Source: Lachnospiraceae bacterium
Lineage (GTDB): Bacteria > Bacillota > Clostridia > Lachnospirales > Lachnospiraceae
DNA length: 64,000 bases
Direction of reading: 5' to 3'
NCBI GenBank assembly: GCA_017634455.1
Contig: JAGBNK010000018.1
Coordinates: forward strand, 99,305-163,304
In this document: positions 1 to 7,793 of the stretch, piece after piece
Numbering within the stretch: the stretch's first letter is position 1
How the letters are laid out: the number at the start of each line of letters is the position of its first letter
Notes under the pieces: model-generated
The model's database searches: none
Told to the model about the DNA's origin: nothing
Seen by the model: the letters and a program-made list of their open reading frames with translations, nothing else
Program-made: the position numbers and the translations under genes

Positions 1-12
1 GGAAGAAGTTGG

Positions 13-41
13 TATAATACATATGGAAATCATTCATATGT
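13..41 (+). promoter_or_regulatory. -10 box and dyad upstream of methyltransferase
   Basis: A TATAAT hexamer lies at 13-18; any -35 box would fall outside or at the very edge of the window. Just downstream, around the expected start of transcription, ACATATG (19-25) and CATATGT (35-41) form a 7-bp inverted repeat with 9 bases between the arms. It could be a repressor site or a small hairpin; the operator role is inference. Confidence 0.4.
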
Positions 42-53
42 GAGAGATTATTT

Positions 54-869
54 ATGGATAAACTTGTTGAACATTATAATAAATTTAATGAAGATAAGAG
101 GCTTGATAGACGTCATGGACATGTGGAGTTTGTGACGTCTTTTAAGTATATAGAGAAATATTTAAACAAATATATACAGGAACATGAGCTGACGGCTTAT
201 GATCAGCTTCAAGTTTTGGATGTGGGGGCAGGTACTGGTAAATATTCTATTAAGCTGGCTCAGCTGGGGTGCCAGGTTACTGCTGTGGAATATGTGAAAT
301 ATAATCTGGGCAGATTAAAGCAGAATGCCACAAAGGCCCAGGTTGATATCCAAGCATATCAGGGGGATGCCCGTAAGCTGAAGAAGTGCAGCGATAATAC
401 CTATGATATGACTTTGATATTTGGCCCTATGTATCATCTCTATACTGATGAGGACAAAGTTCAGGTATTGCAGGAGGCCAAGCGTGTTACCAAGCCGGGA
501 GGCTATATACTTGTAGCTTATCTTATGAATGAATATAGTGTAATTGTCTATGGTTTCAGAGAGGGCAATGTAAATGAGTGTCTGAAGGATGGACGATTGG
601 ACAGTGATTATCATACCCATAGTTCCCAGGAGGAGCTGTATGAATATGTGAGATTGGAAGACATCAATCGCATTAATGACATGGCAGGAGTGACTCGCCA
701 GCAGATTATATCGGCAGATGGACCTGCGGATTATATGAGACGAGAGTTAAATGCTATGGATGATGAGACTTATGAGAGATTTATAGAATATCATCTGAAG
801 ACCTGCGAGAGACCGGAACTTCTTGGGGCGGGAGCCCACACATTGGACATTTTGCAGAAGGCTTTATAA
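54..869 (+). CDS. class I SAM-dependent methyltransferase
   Basis: A 271-residue protein with a Rossmann-type methyltransferase fold. Motif I is visible at residues 54-64 (VLDVGAGTGKY), an acidic strand end follows (VEYVKYN), and motif IV-like residues appear near FGPMYHLYTDEDK, a sequence typical of the Methyltransf_11/25 group. It should transfer a methyl group from S-adenosylmethionine, but the acceptor cannot be read from sequence. The ATG at 54 is preceded by only a weak GAGAG. The gene is the first in the window and is transcribed alone, ending at a strong bidirectional terminator that also serves the facing gene. The family assignment is firm; the substrate is unknown. Confidence 0.85.
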   Translation: MDKLVEHYNKFNEDKRLDRRHGHVEFVTSFKYIEKYLNKYIQEHELTAYDQLQVLDVGAGTGKYSIKLAQLGCQVTAVEYVKYNLGRLKQNATKAQVDIQAYQGDARKLKKCSDNTYDMTLIFGPMYHLYTDEDKVQVLQEAKRVTKPGGYILVAYLMNEYSVIVYGFREGNVNECLKDGRLDSDYHTHSSQEELYEYVRLEDINRINDMAGVTRQQIISADGPADYMRRELNAMDDETYERFIEYHLKTCERPELLGAGAHTLDILQKAL

Positions 870-885
870 TATTTATTACAAAAAT

Positions 886-938
886 AAAAACCATTATGGC
901 TGGGAGCAATTATAGCTTCCAATACCATAATGGTTTTT
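886..938. terminator. bidirectional intrinsic terminator
   Basis: A 14-bp perfect inverted repeat (AAAAACCATTATGG at 886-899 with its complement at 925-938) encloses a second stem (GGGAGC/GCTTCC). It supplies a T-run on either strand and sits between two convergent genes, so it can end transcription from both sides. Confidence 0.9.
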
Positions 939-951
939 GTGTTAAATATTA

Positions 952-2034
952 TTATTTCAAACGAACCTTCATATATAGTGGATTGTGGTCTGAGTTAACA
1001 AACCCTAAATCCTTAACTCCTGCTTGCTGCACCATCATATTGTCGGATACGATGAAGCCGTCAATTATGTAGTACTGGAACTTGTCAGGAGATGTATCAT
1101 TTCCTGTGAGAGGCCTGTCCAGAGATCTGCAGGATGCAACCTGATTGTCCATTATAAACTGAAGCTTGTCTGAGAACTCGTTGATGTCTACAACACCTGG
1201 CTGCCACATTTCCTCTGATACAAGTGGGTATGCGCTTGAGTCGATGTTGGAGAATATCTGATTGAAGTCTCCACCGGCAATTACATAATTACCCTTGTTG
1301 GCTTCCTCCTCCAATAATTCTTTCAACATATTGGTCTGGGCGATTTTGCCTTCGCCGGAATCATAAGCTTCTAAGTGCAGATTTACCAGAACCAATTCCT
1401 TGTCAGAATCCTCAATAGGAACTCTGTCAACCATGAGACATCTCTTGAGATTTCCGAGTCTTGCTGGATAAGAGAATGGACATGGCAACTGAATTCTGGT
1501 GGAGTCTGTTACATTATATTTAGAAAATGTAGCAATGCCACAATCTACATGACCCATTGGTGGCCATGGATAAGGAATGTATAATACCTTGTAATTTGTG
1601 GCAAATGTATTGCAATAACCAGTCAGGCTATCACGAATTGCCTCAAACTGATTAGTTCCATAGGATCTCTTGGAATTAACATCCACTTCCTGCATAAATA
1701 CAACATCAGGATCAGATGCCACAGTTTCTGATGCGATGGCTGCAATGTTGTTTTCTACGGTAGCCTTGTCTGAACTTCTTACGCTTGTTCCCCCGTCCAT
1801 GAAGAAGTCAGCACCTTCACCTAATCCGCAGTATCCCACATTCCAGGTTACAATGTTGAGAGTGTCTCCTCTTGCGATGGTCTTGGAACCTTCGCCGTTG
1901 ATTTCGAGAACCTCCGTGTCTGCTGGTTTGAATTCTGTGATTGTCAGGATTCCGAAAAATACTACAACTGCAGCAATGAGAATTCCAATGATAATCAGCA
2001 GAATCTGCCACCATTTTTTCTTGGCTTTTACCAT
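952..2034 (-). CDS. membrane-anchored endonuclease/exonuclease/phosphatase family protein
   Basis: About 360 residues. A lysine-rich start is followed by one hydrophobic segment (roughly residues 8-30), then an EEP (DNase I-like) domain. Family metal and catalytic motifs are visible in order: TWNVGY, MQEVD, NLHLEAYDSGEG, GGDFN and the C-terminal SDHNP. The enzyme probably hydrolyses a phosphodiester or phosphomonoester outside the membrane, with the anchor holding it at the surface; the substrate could be nucleic acid, an inositol phosphate or a lipid headgroup. The start is placed at the ATG at 2034 because the AGGGGG ribosome binding site lies 8 bases upstream, whereas the in-frame ATG at 2040 is only 2-3 bases from it. 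It faces away from the flavodiiron gene. Confidence 0.8.
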   Translation of the reverse strand: MVKAKKKWWQILLIIIGILIAAVVVFFGILTITEFKPADTEVLEINGEGSKTIARGDTLNIVTWNVGYCGLGEGADFFMDGGTSVRSSDKATVENNIAAIASETVASDPDVVFMQEVDVNSKRSYGTNQFEAIRDSLTGYCNTFATNYKVLYIPYPWPPMGHVDCGIATFSKYNVTDSTRIQLPCPFSYPARLGNLKRCLMVDRVPIEDSDKELVLVNLHLEAYDSGEGKIAQTNMLKELLEEEANKGNYVIAGGDFNQIFSNIDSSAYPLVSEEMWQPGVVDINEFSDKLQFIMDNQVASCRSLDRPLTGNDTSPDKFQYYIIDGFIVSDNMMVQQAGVKDLGFVNSDHNPLYMKVRLK

Positions 2035-2133
2035 TTGCATTTCCCCCTTTTAAATTAGGTTTATATAGTAAATTTATTTTATCATATTTACATAATTAGG
2101 TGGTTAAAAAGTATGTAATAAAGCCATGAGAGA

Positions 2134-2142
2134 TGTTATAAT
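2134..2142 (+). promoter_or_regulatory. extended -10 promoter for flavodiiron gene
   Basis: TGTTATAAT at 2134-2142 is a textbook extended -10 element (TG-n-TATAAT). No good -35 hexamer is seen, which is common for this promoter type. Transcription would begin near 2149, about 40 bases before the start codon at 2189. Confidence 0.5.
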
Positions 2143-2188
2143 TAGCATAAATATAGTAAACACCAGGGGAGTGCGAAAGGAGTATATA

Positions 2189-3358
2189 ATGTTAGGAAAT
2201 ACAAATTTTTCGGAGAATATAAAGTACATAGGAGTAAATGACAAGACTATTGATTTGTTTGAGAGTCAGTATGTAGTTGAAAATGGTGTGTCATACAACT
2301 CTTATGTAATTATGGATGACAAAATTGCAATTATGGATACAGTTGATCCAAGAGGAACTGCTGAGTGGGAAGGTAAGTTAAAGGCTGTTTTGGGAGATAG
2401 AATGCCAGATTATCTTGTGATACAACATATGGAGCCGGATCATGCAGGAAGTATTGGAAGACTTCTTGATATTTATCCTGATATTACATTGGTGGGAAAT
2501 GCTAAGACATTTACCATGTTAGATCAGTTTTTCGAGGTGCCACCAACAGCAGAGAGACAGGTGGTAAAAGAAGGAGACACTCTTGAGCTGGGTAAGCATG
2601 TATTAACCTTTGTTATGGCACCAATGGTTCATTGGCCAGAGGTTATGGTCTCTTATGAAAGCAGTGAGAAGGTCCTCTTCTCAGCAGATGGCTTTGGTAA
2701 ATTCGGAGCCCTGGATGTGGATGAGGATTGGGCTTGCGAAGCTCGTAGATATTATTTCAATATTGTAGGAAAATACGGCGCTCCAGTTCAGGCTCTTCTG
2801 AAGAAGGCGGCAGGTTTGGATATAGCAACTATTGCACCACTTCATGGACCTGTGCTTACAGAAAATCTGGAATATTATCTGGGACTATATAATACCTGGT
2901 CATCATATGAGGCTGAAACCAAGGGCATATTTATTGCAGTTGCTTCAATTCATGGTAATACCATGGCAGTGGCGGAGAAGCTGGCTGATATTTTGCGAGA
3001 CAAAGGCGAAGAGAGAGTGGTTGTTGCTGATTTGGCCAGAGAGGATATGGCAGAGTGTGTGGAGGATGCCTTCAGACACGACAGAATGATTTTGGCAGCA
3101 GCCAGCTATGATGGTGGAGTATTTGCTCCTATGAGCGACTTCTTACATCATTTGGCATCCAAAGCTTTCCAGAACAGAGTTGTTGGTTTGGTAGAAAATG
3201 GTACATGGGCCCCATGCGCAGCCAAGGCTATGCGTCAGGAACTTGAGACTATGAAGGATGTGAAGGTTCTGGATGAACAGGTTACAATCAAGTCCACAAT
3301 GAAGGAAGCTGATGTGAATCAGTTGAATAAATTGGCAGATGCCATACTATTAAAATAG
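2189..3358 (+). CDS. fprA: FprA-type flavodiiron protein
   Basis: A 390-residue A-type flavoprotein. The N-terminal metallo-beta-lactamase-like domain carries the full diiron ligand set: H80, E82, D84 (with H85), H148, D167 and H219. The C-terminal third is a flavodoxin domain (FIAVASIHGNTMAVAEK) that binds FMN. Such proteins reduce oxygen to water or NO to nitrous oxide and protect anaerobes; which substrate is used here cannot be told. The core two-domain form is present without an added rubredoxin domain, so electrons must come from a separate partner. The ATG at 2189 is chosen because GAAAGGAG sits just upstream at 2175-2182; an in-frame ATG at 2126 lies upstream of the promoter and is not used. 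Confidence 0.95.
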   Translation: MLGNTNFSENIKYIGVNDKTIDLFESQYVVENGVSYNSYVIMDDKIAIMDTVDPRGTAEWEGKLKAVLGDRMPDYLVIQHMEPDHAGSIGRLLDIYPDITLVGNAKTFTMLDQFFEVPPTAERQVVKEGDTLELGKHVLTFVMAPMVHWPEVMVSYESSEKVLFSADGFGKFGALDVDEDWACEARRYYFNIVGKYGAPVQALLKKAAGLDIATIAPLHGPVLTENLEYYLGLYNTWSSYEAETKGIFIAVASIHGNTMAVAEKLADILRDKGEERVVVADLAREDMAECVEDAFRHDRMILAAASYDGGVFAPMSDFLHHLASKAFQNRVVGLVENGTWAPCAAKAMRQELETMKDVKVLDEQVTIKSTMKEADVNQLNKLADAILLK

Positions 3359-3425
3359 GATTGAAAGTATGAAATTCTATATAATATGATGAGTAATTTT
3401 GTGGGATTTTGTTGATTTTAATATG

Positions 3426-3454
3426 TTTACATGATTTTGTCTTTTCCTTATAAT
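3426..3454 (+). promoter_or_regulatory. sigma-A promoter for Na/Pi cotransporter gene
   Basis: TTTACA (3426-3431), a 17-base spacer and TATAAT (3449-3454). The predicted start near 3461 gives a leader of about 70 bases before the ATG at 3530. Confidence 0.75.
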
Positions 3455-3529
3455 TGATTTTGGGCGAGTGAAAAGAGAAAAAAGTAAACAGGAAAGTAAG
3501 ACCTGTAGTATGAAAGGAAAATACTAGAT

Positions 3530-5428
3530 ATGGAAGCAATAACAATAGCATTAAAGATATTCAGTGGAGTAGCTTTATTTTTGTTTGGTATGTCTCTGAT
3601 GGGAGACGGACTTCAGCGCGTAGCTGGAAAGAGTCTTGAGAGGACATTGTATAAATTGACAAGCACACCATTGAAAGGTGTTTTGTTAGGAACAGTTGTG
3701 ACTGCAGTCATTCAATCGTCGTCAGCTACGACAGTAATGGTTGTAGGTTTTGTTAACTCAGGTATGATGAAGGTGGCTCAGGCCATTGGAGTTATAATGG
3801 GCGCCAATATCGGAACTTCTATTACAGGTTGGATTCTGTGTTTATCTTATATAGAGGGTTCAAGTGGAATCGCAACTCTGTTGTCTACTGCAACTATCTC
3901 AGCAGTTGTAGCAATAATTGGTATCATTTTAAAGAAATTCACCAAGAGAAGTGTATATCATAATGTAGGTGATATTATGCTTGGTTTTGCAATCCTTATG
4001 GTAGGTATGCAGACCATGAGTGGAGCAGTGGCTCCATTAAAGGAAAATGCTGGATTCGTAAGCTTGCTTACAATGTTTACGAACCCTGTAGTTGGTATTT
4101 TGGTAGGTGTTGCTATTACAGCAGTTCTTCAAAGTGCATCAGCTTCTGTTGGTATTTTGCAGGCCTTGTCTATGACAGGCGCAATTACATTTGCATCTGC
4201 ATTCCCTATTACATTAGGTATTGGTATAGGTGCTGCAGTTCCTGTTCTGTTATCTGCAATTGGTACTAACAACAATGGTAAGAGAACAGCCCTTGTATAT
4301 TTGTTAAATGATTTGCTTGGAATGATTATTTGGGGAACAATATTCTATACAGCCAATGCATTTGTCCATTTTGAATTCATGGATATGACAATGTCACCTG
4401 TGAAGATTGCACTTTTGAATACTGTTTATCGTATGCTTACAGTATTTGCATTGTTCCCATTTGTATCGGCTATTGAATCAATGGTATTTAAACTTGTAAA
4501 GGATTCAGAGGAAGATATTGCAGAGCAGGCAGATTTCGATTTGCTGGATGAGAGATTCCTTGCTTATCCTGAACTTGCCATCAGCCAGGCTGGAAAAGCT
4601 ATGGAGGGAATGGCCAACACAGCCAAGGACAACTTGACTACAGCCTTCTCAATGATGAACGAGTACAGTGATGATATATGGGCCAAGGTAGAGAAGAAAG
4701 AGAAGCTTCTTGATAAATACGAGGATAAGCTGGGTGAGTATATTATGCTGGCCAGCAAGAAGAGCTTAAATACAAGCGAGATAACCAAGACTTCTAAGTA
4801 TCTGCATGTTATTACAGATTTTGAGAGATTAGGTGATCATGCGCTAAATATTGCATATATTGCAAGACAGATTCAGGAGGAGAAGTTAGATCTCTCTGAA
4901 ACTGCCATGAATGAAATCCAGGTAATGTCTGAGGCAATCAAGGATATGGTTGCTATTACAGTGGAAGCATTTGAAACCAATGATATCGGAAAGGCTCATA
5001 AGGTTGAACCTGCTTGTGAATTTATTAGGGATTTGTGTGACAGAATGAAAACCAATCATGTTATGCGACTTCAAAAAGAAGTATGCGCAGTGGAAAATGG
5101 TATGGTATTCAATGATCTGTTAAATAATTTCGACAGAATTGCAGCTCACTGTTCAAACATTGGTATCGCAGTTGTTGAGACAATGGACAATGCAGTTGAA
5201 GCTCATGATTACAAGCATGAATATAAGAAGAACAATTCAGAGGCTTATGCCAAGGACTATGATGTATTTGCTGACAGATACAAGATAAGCCAGTTTGAAT
5301 ATAAAAAAGATAAGAAACATAAGGATTCAGATTCCAAGAAGAAAGATAAGAAATCTGAGGATAAAAAGAAGGATAAGAAGTCCAAGGATAAGAAGGATAA
5401 GAAAGACAAGAAGGACAAGGAGAAGTAG
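3530..5428 (+). CDS. Na/Pi cotransporter family protein with PhoU-like domain
   Basis: A 632-residue inner-membrane protein. The first ~320 residues hold two repeats of the Na/Pi cotransporter (NptA/PF02690) family, with the typical paired QSSSATT (near residue 60) and QSASASV motifs that line the transport path. Residues ~340-550 resemble PhoU helical bundles and are probably cytoplasmic. The protein ends in a tail of about 40 residues made almost entirely of Lys, Asp and Ser (KKDKK repeats), which is not part of the family core. It probably takes up phosphate with sodium or regulates phosphate flux. The ribosome binding site GAAAGG lies at 3512-3517. It has its own promoter, and the sensor-GGDEF gene follows after 38 bases. 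Confidence 0.9.
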   Translation: MEAITIALKIFSGVALFLFGMSLMGDGLQRVAGKSLERTLYKLTSTPLKGVLLGTVVTAVIQSSSATTVMVVGFVNSGMMKVAQAIGVIMGANIGTSITGWILCLSYIEGSSGIATLLSTATISAVVAIIGIILKKFTKRSVYHNVGDIMLGFAILMVGMQTMSGAVAPLKENAGFVSLLTMFTNPVVGILVGVAITAVLQSASASVGILQALSMTGAITFASAFPITLGIGIGAAVPVLLSAIGTNNNGKRTALVYLLNDLLGMIIWGTIFYTANAFVHFEFMDMTMSPVKIALLNTVYRMLTVFALFPFVSAIESMVFKLVKDSEEDIAEQADFDLLDERFLAYPELAISQAGKAMEGMANTAKDNLTTAFSMMNEYSDDIWAKVEKKEKLLDKYEDKLGEYIMLASKKSLNTSEITKTSKYLHVITDFERLGDHALNIAYIARQIQEEKLDLSETAMNEIQVMSEAIKDMVAITVEAFETNDIGKAHKVEPACEFIRDLCDRMKTNHVMRLQKEVCAVENGMVFNDLLNNFDRIAAHCSNIGIAVVETMDNAVEAHDYKHEYKKNNSEAYAKDYDVFADRYKISQFEYKKDKKHKDSDSKKKDKKSEDKKKDKKSKDKKDKKDKKDKEK

Positions 5429-5466
5429 GTAGTTTATATTATATTTTCGAATGTGGAGATTTGGGG

Positions 5467-7773
5467 ATGAGTAGTAAGAAAAGATATACAATAGCTGTTG
5501 TAATAGGACAGAATAAATCAGAATATATCAATGATTTGGTAAATGGCCTGCAGATGAATGCCAGCGAGGAAGATGTGAATCTGGTATTTTTAAGCGAGGC
5601 CAAGATTCCAAAGTATTGTGGGGATATTCTGTCAGAGGAATTCTGCGCAACAAATGAATATCATTTTCACAGCATACATGAGTATATAAAATACATAAAT
5701 CCGGATGTTATCATATTGGCTTATGGCTCTATGACAGGATTCAGATATGTTCGCAGTAAGAGCGAATACAAGGAGCTCTTTGGAGACAAGCCGATTTTAA
5801 TGATTGAGGATGTGCCGGAAGATGATGAGATGCCTTATCTTATATCAGATAATTATGGCGGTATGCGTTCGGTTATGGAACATTTGGTGAAGAAGCATGG
5901 ATACAGAAAAATTGTATTTATGGCTGGACCTAGAATGAATTATGATTCCAACGAGAGACTGAGAGCATACAGGGATGTCATGGAAGAGGCAGGACTTGTT
6001 ATTACAGATTCCATGATTGAGTATGGAGATTACTCTGCGGAAGTAAGTACTCAGATTAATTCTTTGCTGGACAACAATGAGGATATTGAAGCCATAGTAT
6101 GTGCTAACGACAACATGGCTCAATGTGCATATGTAGAATGTGAGAAGCGAGGCTTGTATCCCGGAGAGAAAATAGCAATCACAGGCTATGATGATTCAGA
6201 CAATTGCAGGAAACTAAGCCCACCGTTGACTTCTGTATCTCACTCAGGAGTTTTATATGCATATAATGCAATAAAGGAAGCAATTAATTTGTGTGAGGGC
6301 AGAGAGGTTAAGTCCAAAAAGATAGCAGCTTCCATTTGCCTTCGTGGCTCATGCGGATGCGAGACCATTAAGACCTTTAAGTCTGGTCATGGAGTTCAGG
6401 TTGAGAATGCGAGAAATTATACTATTTCACGTCTGCATGATATTACAAATGAGATATACAAGAATATTCCATATAAGAAGCATGAAACAGAATTATACTA
6501 TCTGTTGCAGGAAATGGTAGATTATATAGTATTTACTATTTACGATCCGGATAATAAGCATATATCTACTGATGTCTTGTCAAAATATTTGAGAAAGATT
6601 TATAAATATCCTTATATATCAGGAAATTCTGTGTTGGAAAATGTGGGAGCTCTTCTGATAGAGCTTGCCAATGGAATGAATGACATCAATGGTGGAAATG
6701 AATTGCTGGGAGTAATTAGCTATTTTACAGAATATGTATCAGCATCCAATGTACAGTCTGCCAGAAGAAAGAGCGCTGAGGCAGAGAAGCAGGCCTGGTT
6801 CTTGTCATCATTTACCAGAGATTTAGTTACAGCTCGTATGCCATTTGAGAGAAATGTCAGATGCATATTCCAGCGTATGAGAGATATTGGAATTCCTAGT
6901 GCTTATTTATACTTCTATCAGGAAGAATTTAATTATAAGCAGGGTGAGGGATTGCCGGATGATATATATTTGGCAGGTTATTACAATGAGGATGCCATGG
7001 AGACTGTGAAATATGCCAAGGGTATCAAGGTTGAAGAAGGCAAATATTTTACAGATGTTATGCCAAAGGATAGAGCCAGATGCTACTATGCATATGTGCT
7101 TTATGCAGGTGATAGGCATTTCGGCATGATTATGTGTGAAAATACTCAGGAACAGTTTGATTTTGTTCAGGCATGCTGTATGCAGATGGGAAGTATGTTC
7201 CATCATATGGTATTGCAGGATGAGAGGGACTTGGCCCAGAAGGCTTTGAAGAAGTCCATGAAGCAGTTGAAGGCTCAAAACAAGGTTTTGGACTTTGTAT
7301 CAAAGCAGGATGAGTTGACCGGTCTTCTGAATCGCCGTGGAATGATGGAAGAGATTATGGCTGCCATGTCTGTTCATCAGGGTGAGCGAGGAGTTCTATT
7401 CTTTGCTGATTTGGATCATTTGAAAGAGATAAATGATTGTTATGGACATTCAGCAGGAGACTCGGCTATTGATATGGCAGCAGAGTTCTTGAGATTGAAT
7501 ATGCCTAGAGGTTCTGTAATTGGCAGAATCGGCGGTGATGAGTTTGTAGCCTTTACTACAAACCAGGAGCCGGATGCAGTCAGAGAGAAAGTAAAGGAAA
7601 ATGTGAAATATTATAATGAGCATTCAGATGAGCCTTATTATGTAGAATTATCTATAGGATATAGCGAGTTTGTGTGTTATGATAATGTGGATATTGAAAA
7701 GGAAATTTCCAAATCTGATGAGCTTCTATATGTTGAGAAAAAGAAGAGAAGACGTAGCATAAAGAAGAAATAA
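5467..7773 (+). CDS. LacI-type sensor-diguanylate cyclase (GGDEF) protein
   Basis: A 768-residue cytoplasmic protein with no signal peptide or clear membrane segment. Residues 1-~300 match the periplasmic-binding-protein-like sensor of LacI regulators (KKRYTIAVVIGQNKSEY start, then AIVCANDNMAQCAY and ITGYDDSDNCR), without a DNA-binding helix-turn-helix. A middle region of ~280 residues looks GAF-like, followed by a short coiled coil (QKALKKSMKQLKAQNKVLDF). The C-terminal GGDEF domain begins with DELTGLLNRRGMM and has an intact RIGGDEF at residues 687-693. It should make cyclic-di-GMP in response to a bound small molecule; the RxxD inhibitory site is not seen. The ATG at 5467 is preferred over the TTG at 5461 because GGAG at 5455-5458 is well spaced. 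secA begins 20 bases later. Confidence 0.85.
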   Translation: MSSKKRYTIAVVIGQNKSEYINDLVNGLQMNASEEDVNLVFLSEAKIPKYCGDILSEEFCATNEYHFHSIHEYIKYINPDVIILAYGSMTGFRYVRSKSEYKELFGDKPILMIEDVPEDDEMPYLISDNYGGMRSVMEHLVKKHGYRKIVFMAGPRMNYDSNERLRAYRDVMEEAGLVITDSMIEYGDYSAEVSTQINSLLDNNEDIEAIVCANDNMAQCAYVECEKRGLYPGEKIAITGYDDSDNCRKLSPPLTSVSHSGVLYAYNAIKEAINLCEGREVKSKKIAASICLRGSCGCETIKTFKSGHGVQVENARNYTISRLHDITNEIYKNIPYKKHETELYYLLQEMVDYIVFTIYDPDNKHISTDVLSKYLRKIYKYPYISGNSVLENVGALLIELANGMNDINGGNELLGVISYFTEYVSASNVQSARRKSAEAEKQAWFLSSFTRDLVTARMPFERNVRCIFQRMRDIGIPSAYLYFYQEEFNYKQGEGLPDDIYLAGYYNEDAMETVKYAKGIKVEEGKYFTDVMPKDRARCYYAYVLYAGDRHFGMIMCENTQEQFDFVQACCMQMGSMFHHMVLQDERDLAQKALKKSMKQLKAQNKVLDFVSKQDELTGLLNRRGMMEEIMAAMSVHQGERGVLFFADLDHLKEINDCYGHSAGDSAIDMAAEFLRLNMPRGSVIGRIGGDEFVAFTTNQEPDAVREKVKENVKYYNEHSDEPYYVELSIGYSEFVCYDNVDIEKEISKSDELLYVEKKKRRRSIKKK

Positions 7774-7793
7774 TACTTAAGGAGACATAAATA

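Noticed and set aside
2126..2188. Upstream ATG of the flavodiiron gene
   Set aside because: It lies before the predicted promoter and lacks a ribosome binding site; GAAAGGAG supports the ATG at 2189.
5306..5425. Repetitive stretch that could be read as a CRISPR-like or satellite repeat
   Set aside because: It is in frame and codes for the Lys/Asp tail of the Na/Pi cotransporter; there are no spacers of constant length.
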